NCBI GenBank assembly: GCA_937894495.1
Contig: CALCRR010000261.1
Span: forward strand, 1-45,711
Direction: 5' to 3'
DNA: 45,711 nt
DNA from: an uncultured Ruminococcus sp.
GTDB taxonomy: Bacteria; Bacillota; Clostridia; Oscillospirales; Ruminococcaceae
Shown here: one piece after another, positions 16,821 through 24,604 of the stretch
Numbering within the stretch: position 1 is the first letter of the stretch
Layout of the letters: each line of letters opens with the position of its first letter
The notes under the pieces: generated by a model
Database searches by the model: none
What the model saw: only the letters and a program-made list of their open reading frames with translations
What the model was told of the DNA's origin: nothing
Program-made: the position numbers and the translations under genes

Positions 16821-17076
16821 TCAGGTATTTTGCGATATTATTGGATTTTACAGCATTCGTAGCCTCTGTCGTCCAACTGTTTGTTTTCAAGGCTGATATT
16901 AAACAAGAAGACGATGAAAACAAAATCAGGAAACTAAAGAAAGTCCGTATTTTCCTGATCATTTCCGTCACATTCGGATCCCCGAAAAGCCTGTCCTTTG
17001 TGCCGCTTGACAAACCGCATCCTGTAGAAATGATCATAACTCCTGCCAAGACTAACGGCAATATTCTTTTTGTCAT
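16801..17076 (-). CDS. Truncated lipoprotein gene (intact promoter, start and lipobox; body lost)
   Basis: The frame codes for 91 residues. The first 35 are a convincing lipoprotein start: KR, a hydrophobic stretch, then the lipobox ISTGC at residue 20, and GLSSGTKDRLFGDPN. After this the residues are merely the antisense of the neighbouring membrane-protein remnant (from about 16978 leftwards), so the body of the lipoprotein has been lost. AGAGAGG lies 9 nt before the ATG, and a perfect consensus promoter lies upstream. It may make a short, chimeric, membrane-tethered peptide. The function of the parent gene cannot be told. Confidence 0.5.
   Translation of the reverse strand: MTKRILPLVLAGVMIISTGCGLSSGTKDRLFGDPNVTEMIRKIRTFFSFLILFSSSSCLISALKTNSWTTEATNAVKSNNIAKYLIKTNQR
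16821..16978 (+). pseudogene. Remnant of a membrane-protein gene
   Basis: In the frame of ATG 16787, the stretch RYFAILLDFTAFVASVVQLF, then KQEDDENKIRKLKKVRIF, reads as one helix and a charged loop of a membrane protein. It breaks off near 16978, where the opposite strand begins to make sense as a lipoprotein. No start or stop of its own is convincing. Confidence 0.4.
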
Positions 17077-17118
17077 TTATAAAACCTCTCTAAGCACAAT
17101 ATCCCTTTTTTTACTTTG

Positions 17119-17147
17119 ATTATAGCATTTTTCACCATAACTGTCAA
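17119..17147 (-). promoter_or_regulatory. Perfect consensus promoter of the truncated lipoprotein gene
   Basis: On the minus strand TTGACA (17142-17147), 17 bp, TATAAT (17119-17124). Confidence 0.9.
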
Positions 17148-17191
17148 GGAGCGTTTTTATAGTGTTATAAGCAAATTGTAACATCAATAAT

Positions 17192-17224
17192 AAAGGCAAC
17201 AGTACTATTGATACTGCTGCCTTT
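17192..17224. terminator. Terminator-like hairpin
   Basis: AAAGGCA-CAGTA (17192-17204) pairs with TACTG-TGCCTTT (17212-17224). Flanking A and T runs allow use on either strand. It probably belonged to a lost gene. Confidence 0.5.
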
Positions 17225-17294
17225 GATTTGCAGGGGGACTTAAAAACGTCGTATTTGCGTATGTTTTGCTTTATCGGGTTTTCGACAATGATGT

Positions 17295-17447
17295 GTGCCC
17301 AATAAAAAACGTGAGCGGCTTTTGTATGCGGCAGTGCCCCTCATAGGCATTGCCTACCGCAGCATTCTCACCGACAGAGCTCTGTGCATGAGGGCGTTTG
17401 AGCTGTCGGAGCGTGAGATAATAAAGTGGCTGGGTGAGCCCTTGTAG
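17295..17447 (+). pseudogene. C-terminal remnant of an unidentified gene
   Basis: After an in-frame stop near 17292 the plus strand reads CVPNKKRERLLYAAVPLIG, then AYRSILTDRALCMRAFELSEREIIKWLGEPL, stopping at TAG 17445-17447. The residue composition looks coding, but no start or ribosome binding site precedes it. I do not recognise the family. Confidence 0.35.
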
Positions 17448-17491
17448 CTCACAGCGGTCTCAAAAGTATGCCAAAGCTATGATAAAATAAC

Positions 17492-17530
17492 TGACCCGAT
17501 GAAGCCCACAAACGGCGCTTTATCGGGTCA
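17492..17530. terminator. Bidirectional terminator between the remnant and the ABC-2/CPBP operon
   Basis: TGACCCGAT-GAAGC pairs with GCTTT-ATCGGGTCA. On the minus strand GTTATTTTAT follows. It closes the operon 17547-21221. Confidence 0.7.
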
Positions 17531-17546
17531 CTTCTGTTTGAGACGC

Positions 17547-18449
17547 TCATTCGGCAGCTTTCTGCACCTTGTCCTTTCTTATAAAGAGTATAAAGCAAAC
17601 CGCCGCAGCTATGGCGGTAAAGCATGAGTCTGCAAGCATTGTCTCACCCAGGCTGAGCTCGCCTGCCTGCTTAATGGCGGCTTCGCTGGCAAAAAGGGAA
17701 AGCAGAGCCGCTGTGTTCATGTTATTGTGTATCATGTGCATGAAAGCCGCAGGGTATATCGAGCCTGTTTTTTCGGTGACAAGGGTGAGTATGCAATTCA
17801 TAAGCACGCAAAACAGGCACATCAGCCCTATGCCTGCAAAGGGGTAGCCCGGGTAGTCTACCCCGAAATTGTGCCCGGCAACAGTCAGGGGTGCGTGCCA
17901 CAGTCCCCAGATAACGCCGCCCACCACTATCGCCGCAGGTCTGGGCATAAGCTCAAAAAGCTTGGGCATCATATATCCGCGCCAGCCCCATTCCTCACCA
18001 AAGGCAGGAAAGAAAATGATAATTGAGAACGAAAGCTGCAGCAGGTATGCCCCCACGCTCTGCATATTTATATTGGGGTAGGCGTCACCAAAGGCAGTGC
18101 CCTTTAAAAACAGCGCCCACAAAAGTATAAGCGCAGCAATGCCCTCCAGCAGGGGTATTATGACCGAGGCTGCCCAATATCCTGCCCTGCGTTTAAAATG
18201 CACACCGAGATAGGTGCCGCCAAAGCCCTCATTAGTGACAAGCCGTGTGATAAGGTGGGCTGCAGCAGGTATCATCATACCGAAAACTCCCACCAGATAG
18301 GATATCACCGCCAGCTGCTCATTTTTTCCCGTATACAGCGGCTCTTTGTAAACCGCCCACAGTATGGGTATCAGTATCATAAAGGGGAGATAGGATATGA
18401 TAAGGAATATGACCAGCCGCTTTAGGGTAAGCTTTTTCTCACTGCTCAT
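17547..18449 (-). CDS. CPBP-family (CAAX/Abi) intramembrane metalloprotease
   Basis: A 300-residue multi-pass membrane protein. Motif 1, EEWGWRGYM (the EExxxR site), and motif 2, WGLWHAPLT, define the CPBP family of glutamyl/histidine intramembrane proteases. Seven or eight hydrophobic segments are visible. Bacterial members take part in bacteriocin immunity, peptide maturation or membrane stress; the substrate is unknown. It is the last gene of a five-gene operon and overlaps the preceding permease by 11 nt (ATGAGCAGTGA), so translation is coupled. Its link with an ABC-2 exporter suggests a shared role in handling a peptide or in envelope stress. Confidence 0.88.
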   Translation of the reverse strand: MSSEKKLTLKRLVIFLIISYLPFMILIPILWAVYKEPLYTGKNEQLAVISYLVGVFGMMIPAAAHLITRLVTNEGFGGTYLGVHFKRRAGYWAASVIIPLLEGIAALILLWALFLKGTAFGDAYPNINMQSVGAYLLQLSFSIIIFFPAFGEEWGWRGYMMPKLFELMPRPAAIVVGGVIWGLWHAPLTVAGHNFGVDYPGYPFAGIGLMCLFCVLMNCILTLVTEKTGSIYPAAFMHMIHNNMNTAALLSLFASEAAIKQAGELSLGETMLADSCFTAIAAAVCFILFIRKDKVQKAAE

Positions 18450-19170
18450 AATTCTCAGCCCCCTTTCTGAAAACTTTTATTGATATTTTGCAGGAGAGCA
18501 GGTATGCCCCGAAGCTTAAAAAGGGGAACAGGGATATAAAAAATATTATCCTGCCGCTTTTCAGCCAGGCTATAAGCGCTCCCAACGGGTCGTCGCTGCC
18601 GATAAGCCATGATATGTTACCGAACATAAGGTAGATCAGTGCAAACACAACTACAAAGGCTATAACAAGCCCCTTTATGGCAATGCCCTTTTGCGAGCCG
18701 AAGCGTATCACAAAGGGTATCTCTACCGCCGCCAGCAGCAGCCGCCAGCAGAAGATGAGCACAAGCAGTATCGCAGCGCTGAAAGCTCCCCCCAGAATGC
18801 CGAAAATGACCGTATCGCTGACAAAGGCGATGAAAAGCACCGTCAGAAGCTGTATCAGTATATACCAGTATTTTGACTGGATATGCCCCTTGCCGCACTG
18901 GGGCAGCGACATAGCGAAGGCGCTGGCGGTCTTGTTTTCATCTGCCTCAAACAGCAAATTCGATGTGAGAGAGGGCAGCAGGAATGCACAATAGTACAAA
19001 GCCGCAAAGACCGGTGCAGCCTCCCGTATGCTGTCGGTATCACCTGCCATATCAGCGCCGCCCAGAATGCTTATGACAATACCTATAGCACAGCATATAA
19101 AGGAAATAATGACCGTAAACAGGAATGATGAAAGGTTAGCCCGAAAATTCTTGTACAGCAGCCCCGACAT
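18439..19170 (-). CDS. ABC-2 type transporter permease (second)
   Basis: A 243-residue membrane protein with about six hydrophobic segments and no enzymatic motif. The segment LLFEADENKTASAFAMSLPQCGKG, a cytoplasmic loop, is of the type seen in ABC-2 permeases of YtrC/YhfI-like systems. Its ATG overlaps the stop of the preceding permease (TAATG), with GGAGGGAG upstream. It probably forms a heterodimeric channel with that neighbour. Confidence 0.8.
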   Translation of the reverse strand: MSGLLYKNFRANLSSFLFTVIISFICCAIGIVISILGGADMAGDTDSIREAAPVFAALYYCAFLLPSLTSNLLFEADENKTASAFAMSLPQCGKGHIQSKYWYILIQLLTVLFIAFVSDTVIFGILGGAFSAAILLVLIFCWRLLLAAVEIPFVIRFGSQKGIAIKGLVIAFVVVFALIYLMFGNISWLIGSDDPLGALIAWLKSGRIIFFISLFPFLSFGAYLLSCKISIKVFRKGAENYEQ

Positions 19171-19964
19171 TACTTCTCCCTCCTTTTATACAGCAGATAC
19201 ATTGAAACAAACAGCAGCAAAAACGCAGCGGCAAGCACCGCAGCAGCTATGGGGAAGTACGCCTGTGCTTTATTTGTGATCTCACCGATGATAGCTTTGA
19301 TATCCAAAGGCTCGTCAGATGAGGATATACTGCTGCTGTCGTTATTTAAATTTACGATAACAAAGAATAAAATTATGGGTACCATTGAAAGCAGCATACC
19401 GTTATCTTTGTTTTTAAGCAGAGCTATGCTTATCTGTGCCATTGCTCCCCAGGCGGTGATAAATGCTATCAAGATCACAATGAGTGAAAGGTCGCCAAAG
19501 GTGAAGTCCTCACCCCTGGCAAGGGTAACGGCATACATATATCCCAAAGCCAAAACAAAGGATAAAGCCGTTGATACAGCGCTGGATACCAGCTTGACTG
19601 CCGCATATCTCAGGGGAGTTACAGGTGTGCAGTGCTCAAACCTGTTCCATGAGGTCATGATATCCTTAGAAGCAATATCCGTTACGCTGAAGCTCAGCAG
19701 GCAAGCCACTACAGTCGGCATATATTTTATACCTGTCATTATCATCAGATATACGATATCGGCAGTCTCCTTATTTTTAAAGATACCTGTGTCTGTGTCG
19801 GTCCCGTCGGGGAACAGCAGATTGAAATTGCCGTACCTGAAGCTCAGCACCGCCAGCATTCCCAGCAGCGCAGCCGCCGCAAATGATACAGCGCTTGTTA
19901 TATAGCTTGCCCTGCCGAGGTAGTATTCACGGTAAATAAGCCCTGCAAAAGAACCTTTTTTCAT
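19170..19964 (-). CDS. ABC-2 type transporter permease (first)
   Basis: A 264-residue membrane protein with about six hydrophobic segments. The cytoplasmic loop VTDIASKDIMTSWNRFEHCTP and the end MYLLYKRREK are typical of ABC-2 permeases. The start is ATG 19964, which overlaps the ATPase stop in TGATG and has AAGGAG 8 nt upstream. A GTG at 19973 is less likely. It is the partner of the preceding ATPase. Confidence 0.82.
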   Translation of the reverse strand: MKKGSFAGLIYREYYLGRASYITSAVSFAAAALLGMLAVLSFRYGNFNLLFPDGTDTDTGIFKNKETADIVYLMIMTGIKYMPTVVACLLSFSVTDIASKDIMTSWNRFEHCTPVTPLRYAAVKLVSSAVSTALSFVLALGYMYAVTLARGEDFTFGDLSLIVILIAFITAWGAMAQISIALLKNKDNGMLLSMVPIILFFVIVNLNNDSSSISSSDEPLDIKAIIGEITNKAQAYFPIAAAVLAAAFLLLFVSMYLLYKRREK

Positions 19965-20842
19965 CAGGACCACTCCTTTTTCTCGCGGTTCACATAGTAA
20001 AGCATTATCTCTTCAAGGGTCGTTTTTTCGATAGTTGCCCCCGAGTATTTTTTTGCGGCAGCCCTGCGGTCGGCGGTCATTATCTCCGCCCCGAAGTCGT
20101 TGAGCCTTGCGCTGATACAGTCGGCAGGGTCTATCTCTGCATACTCGTCCTTAGTGCATTTTATGACTCCATGTGTATCAAGTATATCGTCCTTATAGCC
20201 TGTTATCAGTATTTTGCCCCTGTCGATAAAGGTCACGCTGTCGGCGATTTTTTCAAGGTCGCTGGTGATGTGTGATGACATGAGTATCGACCTGTTGCCG
20301 TCCATAAGATACTCACGGAAGATATCAAGTATCTCGTTTCTCACTATGGGGTCAAGCCCTGTGGTAGCTTCGTCCATTATCAGCAGCTCGGCATTGTGCG
20401 AAAGGGCAGTGGCTATCTGCATTTTCATTTTCATGCCCTTTGAGAATTTTGAGAGCTTTTTCTTTACAGGCAGCCTGAACCGCTCGCACAGCCTGAAAAA
20501 CTCCTCCTTATCCCATGAGCCGTACAGCCCCGAGAACATTTTTGAAAGCACCTCACCCGTGAATGAGTCATGAAACGGCAGATCGTCAAACACCACTGCT
20601 ATGCGCTCTTTTATCTGTGACTCGTTCTTAATGTGGTCAAGCCCCAGCAGCCTGATCTCACCGCTGTTTATGCCGATTATATTCAGCAGAGAACGTATCG
20701 TGGTGGTCTTGCCTGCGCCGTTTTGCCCGATAAAGCCCATGATAGAGCCTTTCGGGACGTTAAAGCTCACATTGTCCAGCGTGAAACCATCATATTTTTT
20801 GGTAATGCCCTTTATTTCGATAGCATTTTCATATTCAGTCAT
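19964..20842 (-). CDS. ABC transporter ATP-binding protein (YtrB-like)
   Basis: A 292-residue ABC-2 exporter ATPase. Walker A GQNGAGKTT lies near residue 40. The signature is the variant LSKFSKGMKMKMQIATAL, Walker B is LLIMDEATTGLDP, and the H-loop is MSSHI. A C-terminal extension follows, as in this subfamily. Two ATGs occur; the second (20842) is 7 nt from GGAGGGG, whereas the first (20848) is too close. The start overlaps the end of the GntR gene, so the two are translationally coupled. Confidence 0.92.
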   Translation of the reverse strand: MTEYENAIEIKGITKKYDGFTLDNVSFNVPKGSIMGFIGQNGAGKTTTIRSLLNIIGINSGEIRLLGLDHIKNESQIKERIAVVFDDLPFHDSFTGEVLSKMFSGLYGSWDKEEFFRLCERFRLPVKKKLSKFSKGMKMKMQIATALSHNAELLIMDEATTGLDPIVRNEILDIFREYLMDGNRSILMSSHITSDLEKIADSVTFIDRGKILITGYKDDILDTHGVIKCTKDEYAEIDPADCISARLNDFGAEIMTADRRAAAKKYSGATIEKTTLEEIMLYYVNREKKEWS

Positions 20843-21221
20843 TGTCATTCCCCTCCGAATACATAAGATCGACCATTTCTTTCAGCTCCCCGGCACCAAG
20901 ACCGCAGAGCCTAGCCTTTTTGCAGACCTGTTCAAGCAGCTCCTCCGTCTGGCGGACTGCTTCCTCACGCAGAAAATCGGTGTTCTGCTGTTTAACAAAG
21001 CAGCCCTTGCCCGTAAAATTCTCGATATAGCCTGCACGTTCAAGCTCCTCATAAGCACGTTTTGTGGTGATAACGCTTATCCTGAGCTGTGCCGCAAGCG
21101 TCCGCATGGAAGGCAGAGCGTCCCCAGCCGTCAGCGTACCGTCGATTATCTGCGCCTTGACCTGATCTATTATCTGCTGATATATCGGGTCGTCAGACTC
21201 GTTCCTTAAAATTATATCCAT
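20835..21221 (-). CDS. GntR-family transcriptional regulator, YtrA subfamily
   Basis: A 128-residue repressor. The N-terminal winged helix-turn-helix is clear (PIYQQIIDQVKAQIIDG, LPSMRTLAAQLRISVITTKRAYEELERAGYI, GKGCFV). The short C-terminal tail with no ligand domain is the YtrA type. Such proteins autoregulate ABC transporter operons and respond to cell-wall antibiotics in Bacillus. It is the first gene of the operon and has a palindrome at its own start site. AGGAAG precedes the ATG by about 4 nt, with GGAGG-like bases nearby. Confidence 0.92.
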   Translation of the reverse strand: MDIILRNESDDPIYQQIIDQVKAQIIDGTLTAGDALPSMRTLAAQLRISVITTKRAYEELERAGYIENFTGKGCFVKQQNTDFLREEAVRQTEELLEQVCKKARLCGLGAGELKEMVDLMYSEGNDND

Positions 21222-21239
21222 AGCTTCCTCCGAAGAAAT

Positions 21240-21288
21240 TGTATATATACACTATACACAGTTTAACATAAATAAGCACACTTGTCAA
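21240..21288 (-). promoter_or_regulatory. Promoter and probable GntR operator of the ABC-2 operon
   Basis: On the minus strand TTGACA (21283-21288), 17 bp, TAAACT (21260-21265) with an extended TG. Downstream, over the start point, lies the perfect palindrome TGTATATATACA (21240-21251), plus tandem GTGTATA half-sites. YtrA-type regulators bind AT-rich palindromes of this kind. Confidence 0.65.
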
Positions 21289-21337
21289 TAGTTTTTAAGA
21301 AATAGTTTTAACAGATATCATTTTTTATCTGTATAAT

Positions 21338-21372
21338 AAAAAAACCTTTCCCCTGCCATTTGAGGGGAAAGG
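21338..21372 (-). terminator. Terminator of the GH130 gene
   Basis: A perfect 10-bp stem CCTTTCCCCT/AGGGGAAAGG (21345-21354 with 21363-21372), and seven T on the minus strand (21338-21344). It lies 70 nt after the GH130 stop. Confidence 0.88.
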
Positions 21373-21441
21373 CGTAAGTATTCTTGCTTTTTACAATGTT
21401 CCTGATCTAAGTCATCAGTTTTCGTATTCAGCCCATTTCGC

Positions 21442-22632
21442 TTATTTCTTGTGTGACTCCATATATTTGAGATTTTTGCTTATCAGCTCGCACCTCTGCT
21501 TAACGCAGTCTGCACTTCTAAGAGGGTCTGAGGGAGTGTTGAAGGTGAAGTCTGTGAGCCTTTCAACGGTCGTTGAAGCTACGTGCAGCCGTGTGTCCGA
21601 TGAAGCGTAGTAAATGTATACCTCGTTATTTTCATTGACCACCGCACCGTTTGTGAACACCACGTTTGAAACATCTCCCACACGCTCTCCGCCGTGGGGC
21701 GCCATGAAAAGACCCGAGGGCTCGGCTATCAGCTTGGCGGGGTCATCAAGGGCAGTCGCAAAAACATACAGCACATAGCGCAGTCCTGCGGCGGTGTTTC
21801 TTACACCGTGGGCAATGTGTATCCAGCCCCTGTCAGTTTTTATGGGCACAGCGCCTGCGCCGTTTTTCACCTCGGTGATGGTGTGGTAGCGCCTTGGCGA
21901 AATTACCTTTTCCTCGGTGCAGATCACAGGGTCAGTGATGTCCTCCACCAGTCCAATGCATACACCGCCGCCCGAGCCTGTGCTGATAAAATCGTCCTGG
22001 GGGCGTGTGTAGAATGCATACTTGCCGTCAACAAACTCAGGGTGCAGCACCACATTTCTCTGCTGGGGAGATCTTGAGATCAGGTCGGGCAGACGCTCCC
22101 AGTTCTCCAGGTCCCTGGTGCGCACTATGCCTGACTGTGCTGTCGCCGCCGAAAGATCATTCGACGAGGTATCCTTGCTCTCCGAGCAGAACACGCCGTA
22201 TATCCAGCCGTCCTCATGCTTGGTCAGGCGCATATCATAAACATTGGTCTCCCCGGGGCAGGTGTCGGGCAGGCGCACGGGGTAGTCACGGAAGCGGAAG
22301 CCCTCAACAGGGCTGTTACTCTCAGCCACCGCAAAAAACGACTTTCTGTCGTTACCCTCAACACGGGCGACAAGGTAATATTTACCGTCCATATAAAGAG
22401 CTCCGCTGTTGAGCACGGCGTTTATCCCCAGCCGCTCCATAAAAAACGGGTTGCTCGCAGGGTCCATATCATACCGCCAGAAAAGGGGAGTGTGGGCAGC
22501 TGTCAGCACGGGGTTTTCATAGCGCTGATAAATGCCGTTATAAAACTCAGTGGGGCGGTTTTTTCTGCCTATAAGCTCCTCATACTCTTTTTGAGCTCTT
22601 GAAAGAGCTTCATCGAATGTATAGTTTTGCAT
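21442..22632 (-). CDS. GH130 glycoside phosphorylase, 4-O-beta-D-mannosyl-D-glucose phosphorylase type
   Basis: A 396-residue enzyme of glycoside hydrolase family 130, subfamily 1. It splits mannosyl-beta-1,4-glucose with phosphate to mannose 1-phosphate and glucose in the cytoplasm, the last step of beta-mannan use; Ruminococcus albus has such an enzyme (RaMP1). Seen here: the five-bladed propeller motifs LNSGALYMDGKYYLVARVEG, the general-acid Asp in ETNVYDMRLTKHEDGWIYG, RNVVLHPEFV, YTRPQDDFISTGSGGG and GLRYVLYVFATALDDP. The length matches the family. ATG 22632 is chosen because GAAAGGACG is about 10 nt upstream; the open frame runs further to 22683 without support. No epimerase or transporter is adjacent, so it stands alone. 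Confidence 0.92.
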   Translation of the reverse strand: MQNYTFDEALSRAQKEYEELIGRKNRPTEFYNGIYQRYENPVLTAAHTPLFWRYDMDPASNPFFMERLGINAVLNSGALYMDGKYYLVARVEGNDRKSFFAVAESNSPVEGFRFRDYPVRLPDTCPGETNVYDMRLTKHEDGWIYGVFCSESKDTSSNDLSAATAQSGIVRTRDLENWERLPDLISRSPQQRNVVLHPEFVDGKYAFYTRPQDDFISTGSGGGVCIGLVEDITDPVICTEEKVISPRRYHTITEVKNGAGAVPIKTDRGWIHIAHGVRNTAAGLRYVLYVFATALDDPAKLIAEPSGLFMAPHGGERVGDVSNVVFTNGAVVNENNEVYIYYASSDTRLHVASTTVERLTDFTFNTPSDPLRSADCVKQRCELISKNLKYMESHKK

Positions 22633-22651
22633 GGTAAAACGTCCTTTCATT

Positions 22652-22702
22652 AAGTTTAAACTTTGTTTTTTAAAGTTTATCATAAACTGATTTTGCTGTC
22701 AA
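22652..22702 (-). promoter_or_regulatory. GH130 promoter with two palindromic operator-like sites
   Basis: On the minus strand TTGACA (22697-22702), 17 bp, TAAACT (22674-22679) preceded by TGA. A palindrome AGTTTATCATAAACT (22674-22688) covers the -10, and a second one, AAGTTTAAACTT (22652-22663), lies just downstream. Both share the half-site AGTTTA/TAAACT, which suggests repression, probably by a sugar-responsive regulator encoded elsewhere. Confidence 0.65.
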
Positions 22703-22855
22703 TAGCAATTAAAACGATAAAGCAGATGATATTGATATTTCGTAGGATTTGATAAATATTGAAAAATAGTAATCGTTTCCTGTGTACAATATCATTACCC
22801 GAAAGGGCTGTCTCACAAACGCCGGAAAGCTGTGTAAAAAATTGTTAAAAAAAGC

Positions 22856-22884
22856 TTGCAAACCCGAAAGGTTCGTGCTATACT
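22856..22884 (+). promoter_or_regulatory. Promoter of the PH-like membrane protein gene
   Basis: TTGCAA (22856-22861), 17 bp, TATACT (22879-22884) with an extended TG. Confidence 0.75.
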
Positions 22885-22937
22885 ATTATCAAGATAAGCC
22901 GCAGCAGCTTTGAGCTGTATAAGAGGAGGAGATAATC

Positions 22938-23468
22938 ATGGAACTCAGAGAAAGCTACATACCCTACGGCACATCAAGACCCATTTGTCTATGGATAGTC
23001 GTGGTAGTGCTGGGGTGCCCTTTTCTGTCGCTGGCGCTTATGAGCATGGCAGGAAAAAGCGCACCGACCCTGCTGACCGTCTTTTTTATATCCTACGTTG
23101 TGGGAATTCTCATTGGCAAGAAGATAGACAGGTGCAAGGACGCCGCCTACACAGCAGACAAATACAGCGTCACCTTCTCGCAGATATATAAAAAGAGCGA
23201 GACTATATATTTCAGCGATATCGACACCGTGACCGTCTACAACCAGCGCAAGCGCACCAAGGGCAGCTACCGCTCAGGCGGCGGCAGGTCTTTTTATGTC
23301 GAGACCTTAGTCATACTCACCCTTGACGGCGAGGAGCACATATACAAAATGGAAATGGACCTAAAGCCCAACGCCCGCATGGAAGCTATGGGCATAATGG
23401 ACAAGATGTTTGAAATGGGCAAGTTCAGCGTGCTTAAAAAACATATTGAAGCAAACGAGGTGCTTTAA
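22938..23468 (+). CDS. Membrane protein with two N-terminal helices and a PH-like domain
   Basis: A 176-residue protein. Two hydrophobic helices (about 18-37 and 45-62) come first. A basic turn GKKIDRCKD precedes a beta-rich domain (YSVTFSQIYKKSETIYFSDIDTVTVYN, then ETLVILTLDGEEHIYKMEM) with the look of a bacterial PH-like (bPH) domain. Function unknown; such proteins are membrane-associated. GAGGAG sits about 9 nt before the ATG. Monocistronic with its own promoter. The spacer after it (23469-23740) holds a repeat copy and no gene. Confidence 0.7.
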   Translation: MELRESYIPYGTSRPICLWIVVVVLGCPFLSLALMSMAGKSAPTLLTVFFISYVVGILIGKKIDRCKDAAYTADKYSVTFSQIYKKSETIYFSDIDTVTVYNQRKRTKGSYRSGGGRSFYVETLVILTLDGEEHIYKMEMDLKPNARMEAMGIMDKMFEMGKFSVLKKHIEANEVL

Positions 23469-23560
23469 AGCGTTTTGGGGGGAGACAAGAAAAATGAGTC
23501 CCAAAAGCCGACAAAATCATAAATCTGGCGCAACCATAAAAGTGCAAGTCGTCACGAAAG

Positions 23561-23650
23561 CGCCCACAGCTTTTAGAGGTAAGAAATATCCCGATCAAAC
23601 AAAGTATGAAAAGAGAGCTTTTGCTTCTAGCGGCGCAGGCGGGGGAATAT
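23561..23650. repeat. Copy of the 7-bp-unit interspersed repeat
   Basis: Begins CGCCCACAGC, then TTTTAGAGGTAAGAAAT, CAAACAAAGTATGAAAA, TTTTGCTTCTAG and ends GCGCAGGCGGGGGAA. Block for block it matches 27728-27858, which has more 7-bp units. Its ends are imperfect inverted repeats. Confidence 0.7.
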
Positions 23651-23740
23651 ACACTTTACACATAAAATTTCTGCAAACTTGCCTGTTTTGACAGCCTGCT
23701 CATTCACAAATTGATTTTCGTGCGGCTAGGACACGGGGTA

Positions 23741-23769
23741 TTGAAAAAAACTCACAAATGTGCTACAAT
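23741..23769 (+). promoter_or_regulatory. Promoter of the phosphatase gene
   Basis: TTGAAA (23741-23746), 17 bp, TACAAT (23764-23769) with an extended TG. Confidence 0.75.
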
Positions 23770-23820
23770 ATAATATACCCGAAGCATAGTTCGGTTTGTC
23801 GGTAGAAGGGGAGTAGATGT

Positions 23821-24294
23821 ATGATGATAAGGGTAATGTTTGTGTGCCACGGCAATATCTGCCGTTCGCCCATGGCGGAATTTATCATGAAGGACCTTGT
23901 AAAAAAGGCAGGACTTGATAATGAGTTTTATATCGCTTCTGCGGCGGTGAGCTCTGAGGAGCTGGGAAATCCTGTCTATCCTCCTGCAAGGGAGGAGCTT
24001 TATTCCCACGGAATATCTTGTAAGGGAAAATATGCAGTCAAGCTTGCGAAAAACGAGTACGACCGTTATGATCTCTTTGTGATAATGGACGAGAGCAACC
24101 GCCGCAATATAATGCGCATTTTCGGCAGTGACCCGCAAAATAAGGTCCATAAGCTGCTTGACTATACCGATACTCCCCGTGACGTCACCGATCCTTGGTA
24201 CAGCCGCAGGTTCGATAAAGCCTACTCTGATATCCTGAAAGGCTGCCAAGGGCTGCTAAAGCACCTGATGAATGAATATTGCTCCCCCAACTAA
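23821..24294 (+). CDS. Low-molecular-weight protein-tyrosine phosphatase
   Basis: A 157-residue cytoplasmic phosphatase of the LMW-PTP/arsenate reductase fold. The P-loop is VCHGNICRSPMAE with catalytic Cys9 and Arg15, and the general-acid loop is DVTDPWY near residue 120. Length and motifs are complete. Such enzymes often act on tyrosine kinases of exopolysaccharide systems, but none is adjacent. ATGATG gives two starts; AAGGGGAG lies 7 nt before the first. The last residues (EYCSPN) and the stop codon lie inside an inverted-repeat element, which suggests that the natural C-terminus was altered by its insertion. Confidence 0.93.
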   Translation: MMIRVMFVCHGNICRSPMAEFIMKDLVKKAGLDNEFYIASAAVSSEELGNPVYPPAREELYSHGISCKGKYAVKLAKNEYDRYDLFVIMDESNRRNIMRIFGSDPQNKVHKLLDYTDTPRDVTDPWYSRRFDKAYSDILKGCQGLLKHLMNEYCSPN

Positions 24295-24436
24295 ACCTTG
24301 CCAAAAATGCTTGACACAAATAAAAAATCTCTGCGTTGTAAAAGCTTGAAGGGCGACAGCCCATCTGCGCTTTTACGCCTTGATATTTTTTATTTTTGCC
24401 TGCGCCTTTCCGGCAAGGTTTAATTGGGCGAGCAAT
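24278..24436. mobile_element. 159-bp element with nested inverted repeats (MITE-like)
   Basis: The terminal arms 24278-24302 and 24412-24436 are 25 bp and match at 23 positions when one is reversed. Inside them lie further inverted pairs: ACAAATAAAAAAT with ATTTTTTATTTTTG, and GCGTTGTAAAAGC with GCGCTTTTACGCC. The whole unit could fold into one long hairpin. No transposase is encoded. Its left arm provides the last codons and the stop of the phosphatase gene. Whether it moves or acts as a processed RNA hairpin or terminator is not known. Confidence 0.65.
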
Positions 24437-24443
24437 AACAAAA

Positions 24444-24499
24444 AAAGGTATCGTCCTTCAACGATGACATCAAAGATCATCATCGAAGGCGATACCTTT
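24444..24499. other. Long hairpin of unknown role
   Basis: AAAGGTATCG (24444-24453) pairs with CGATACCTTT (24490-24499), and inside CCTT/AAGG and CGATGA/TCATCG also pair. It lies between the inverted-repeat element and the clostripain gene stop. A plus-strand frame running to 24589 across it is not convincing as a gene. Confidence 0.55.
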
Positions 24500-24604
24500 G
24501 ATCTTTTGTCCGAAAACGAGTTTATATTCCAGTGTGTTCCCCTGACTTTCGTTGAAGAAACACACAAGTTTTTAACTCCCGACCAATGACCGAACAGTTA
24601 TGAA

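Noticed and set aside
16787..17119. A 110-residue plus-strand gene downstream of the zinc-ribbon protein
   Set aside because: Only its first half looks like protein; the second half is the antisense of a convincing lipoprotein start, so it is described as a remnant.
24380..24589. A 69-residue plus-strand frame between the inverted-repeat element and the protease gene
   Set aside because: It starts inside the element, crosses a strong hairpin and has no ribosome binding site; no family recognised.
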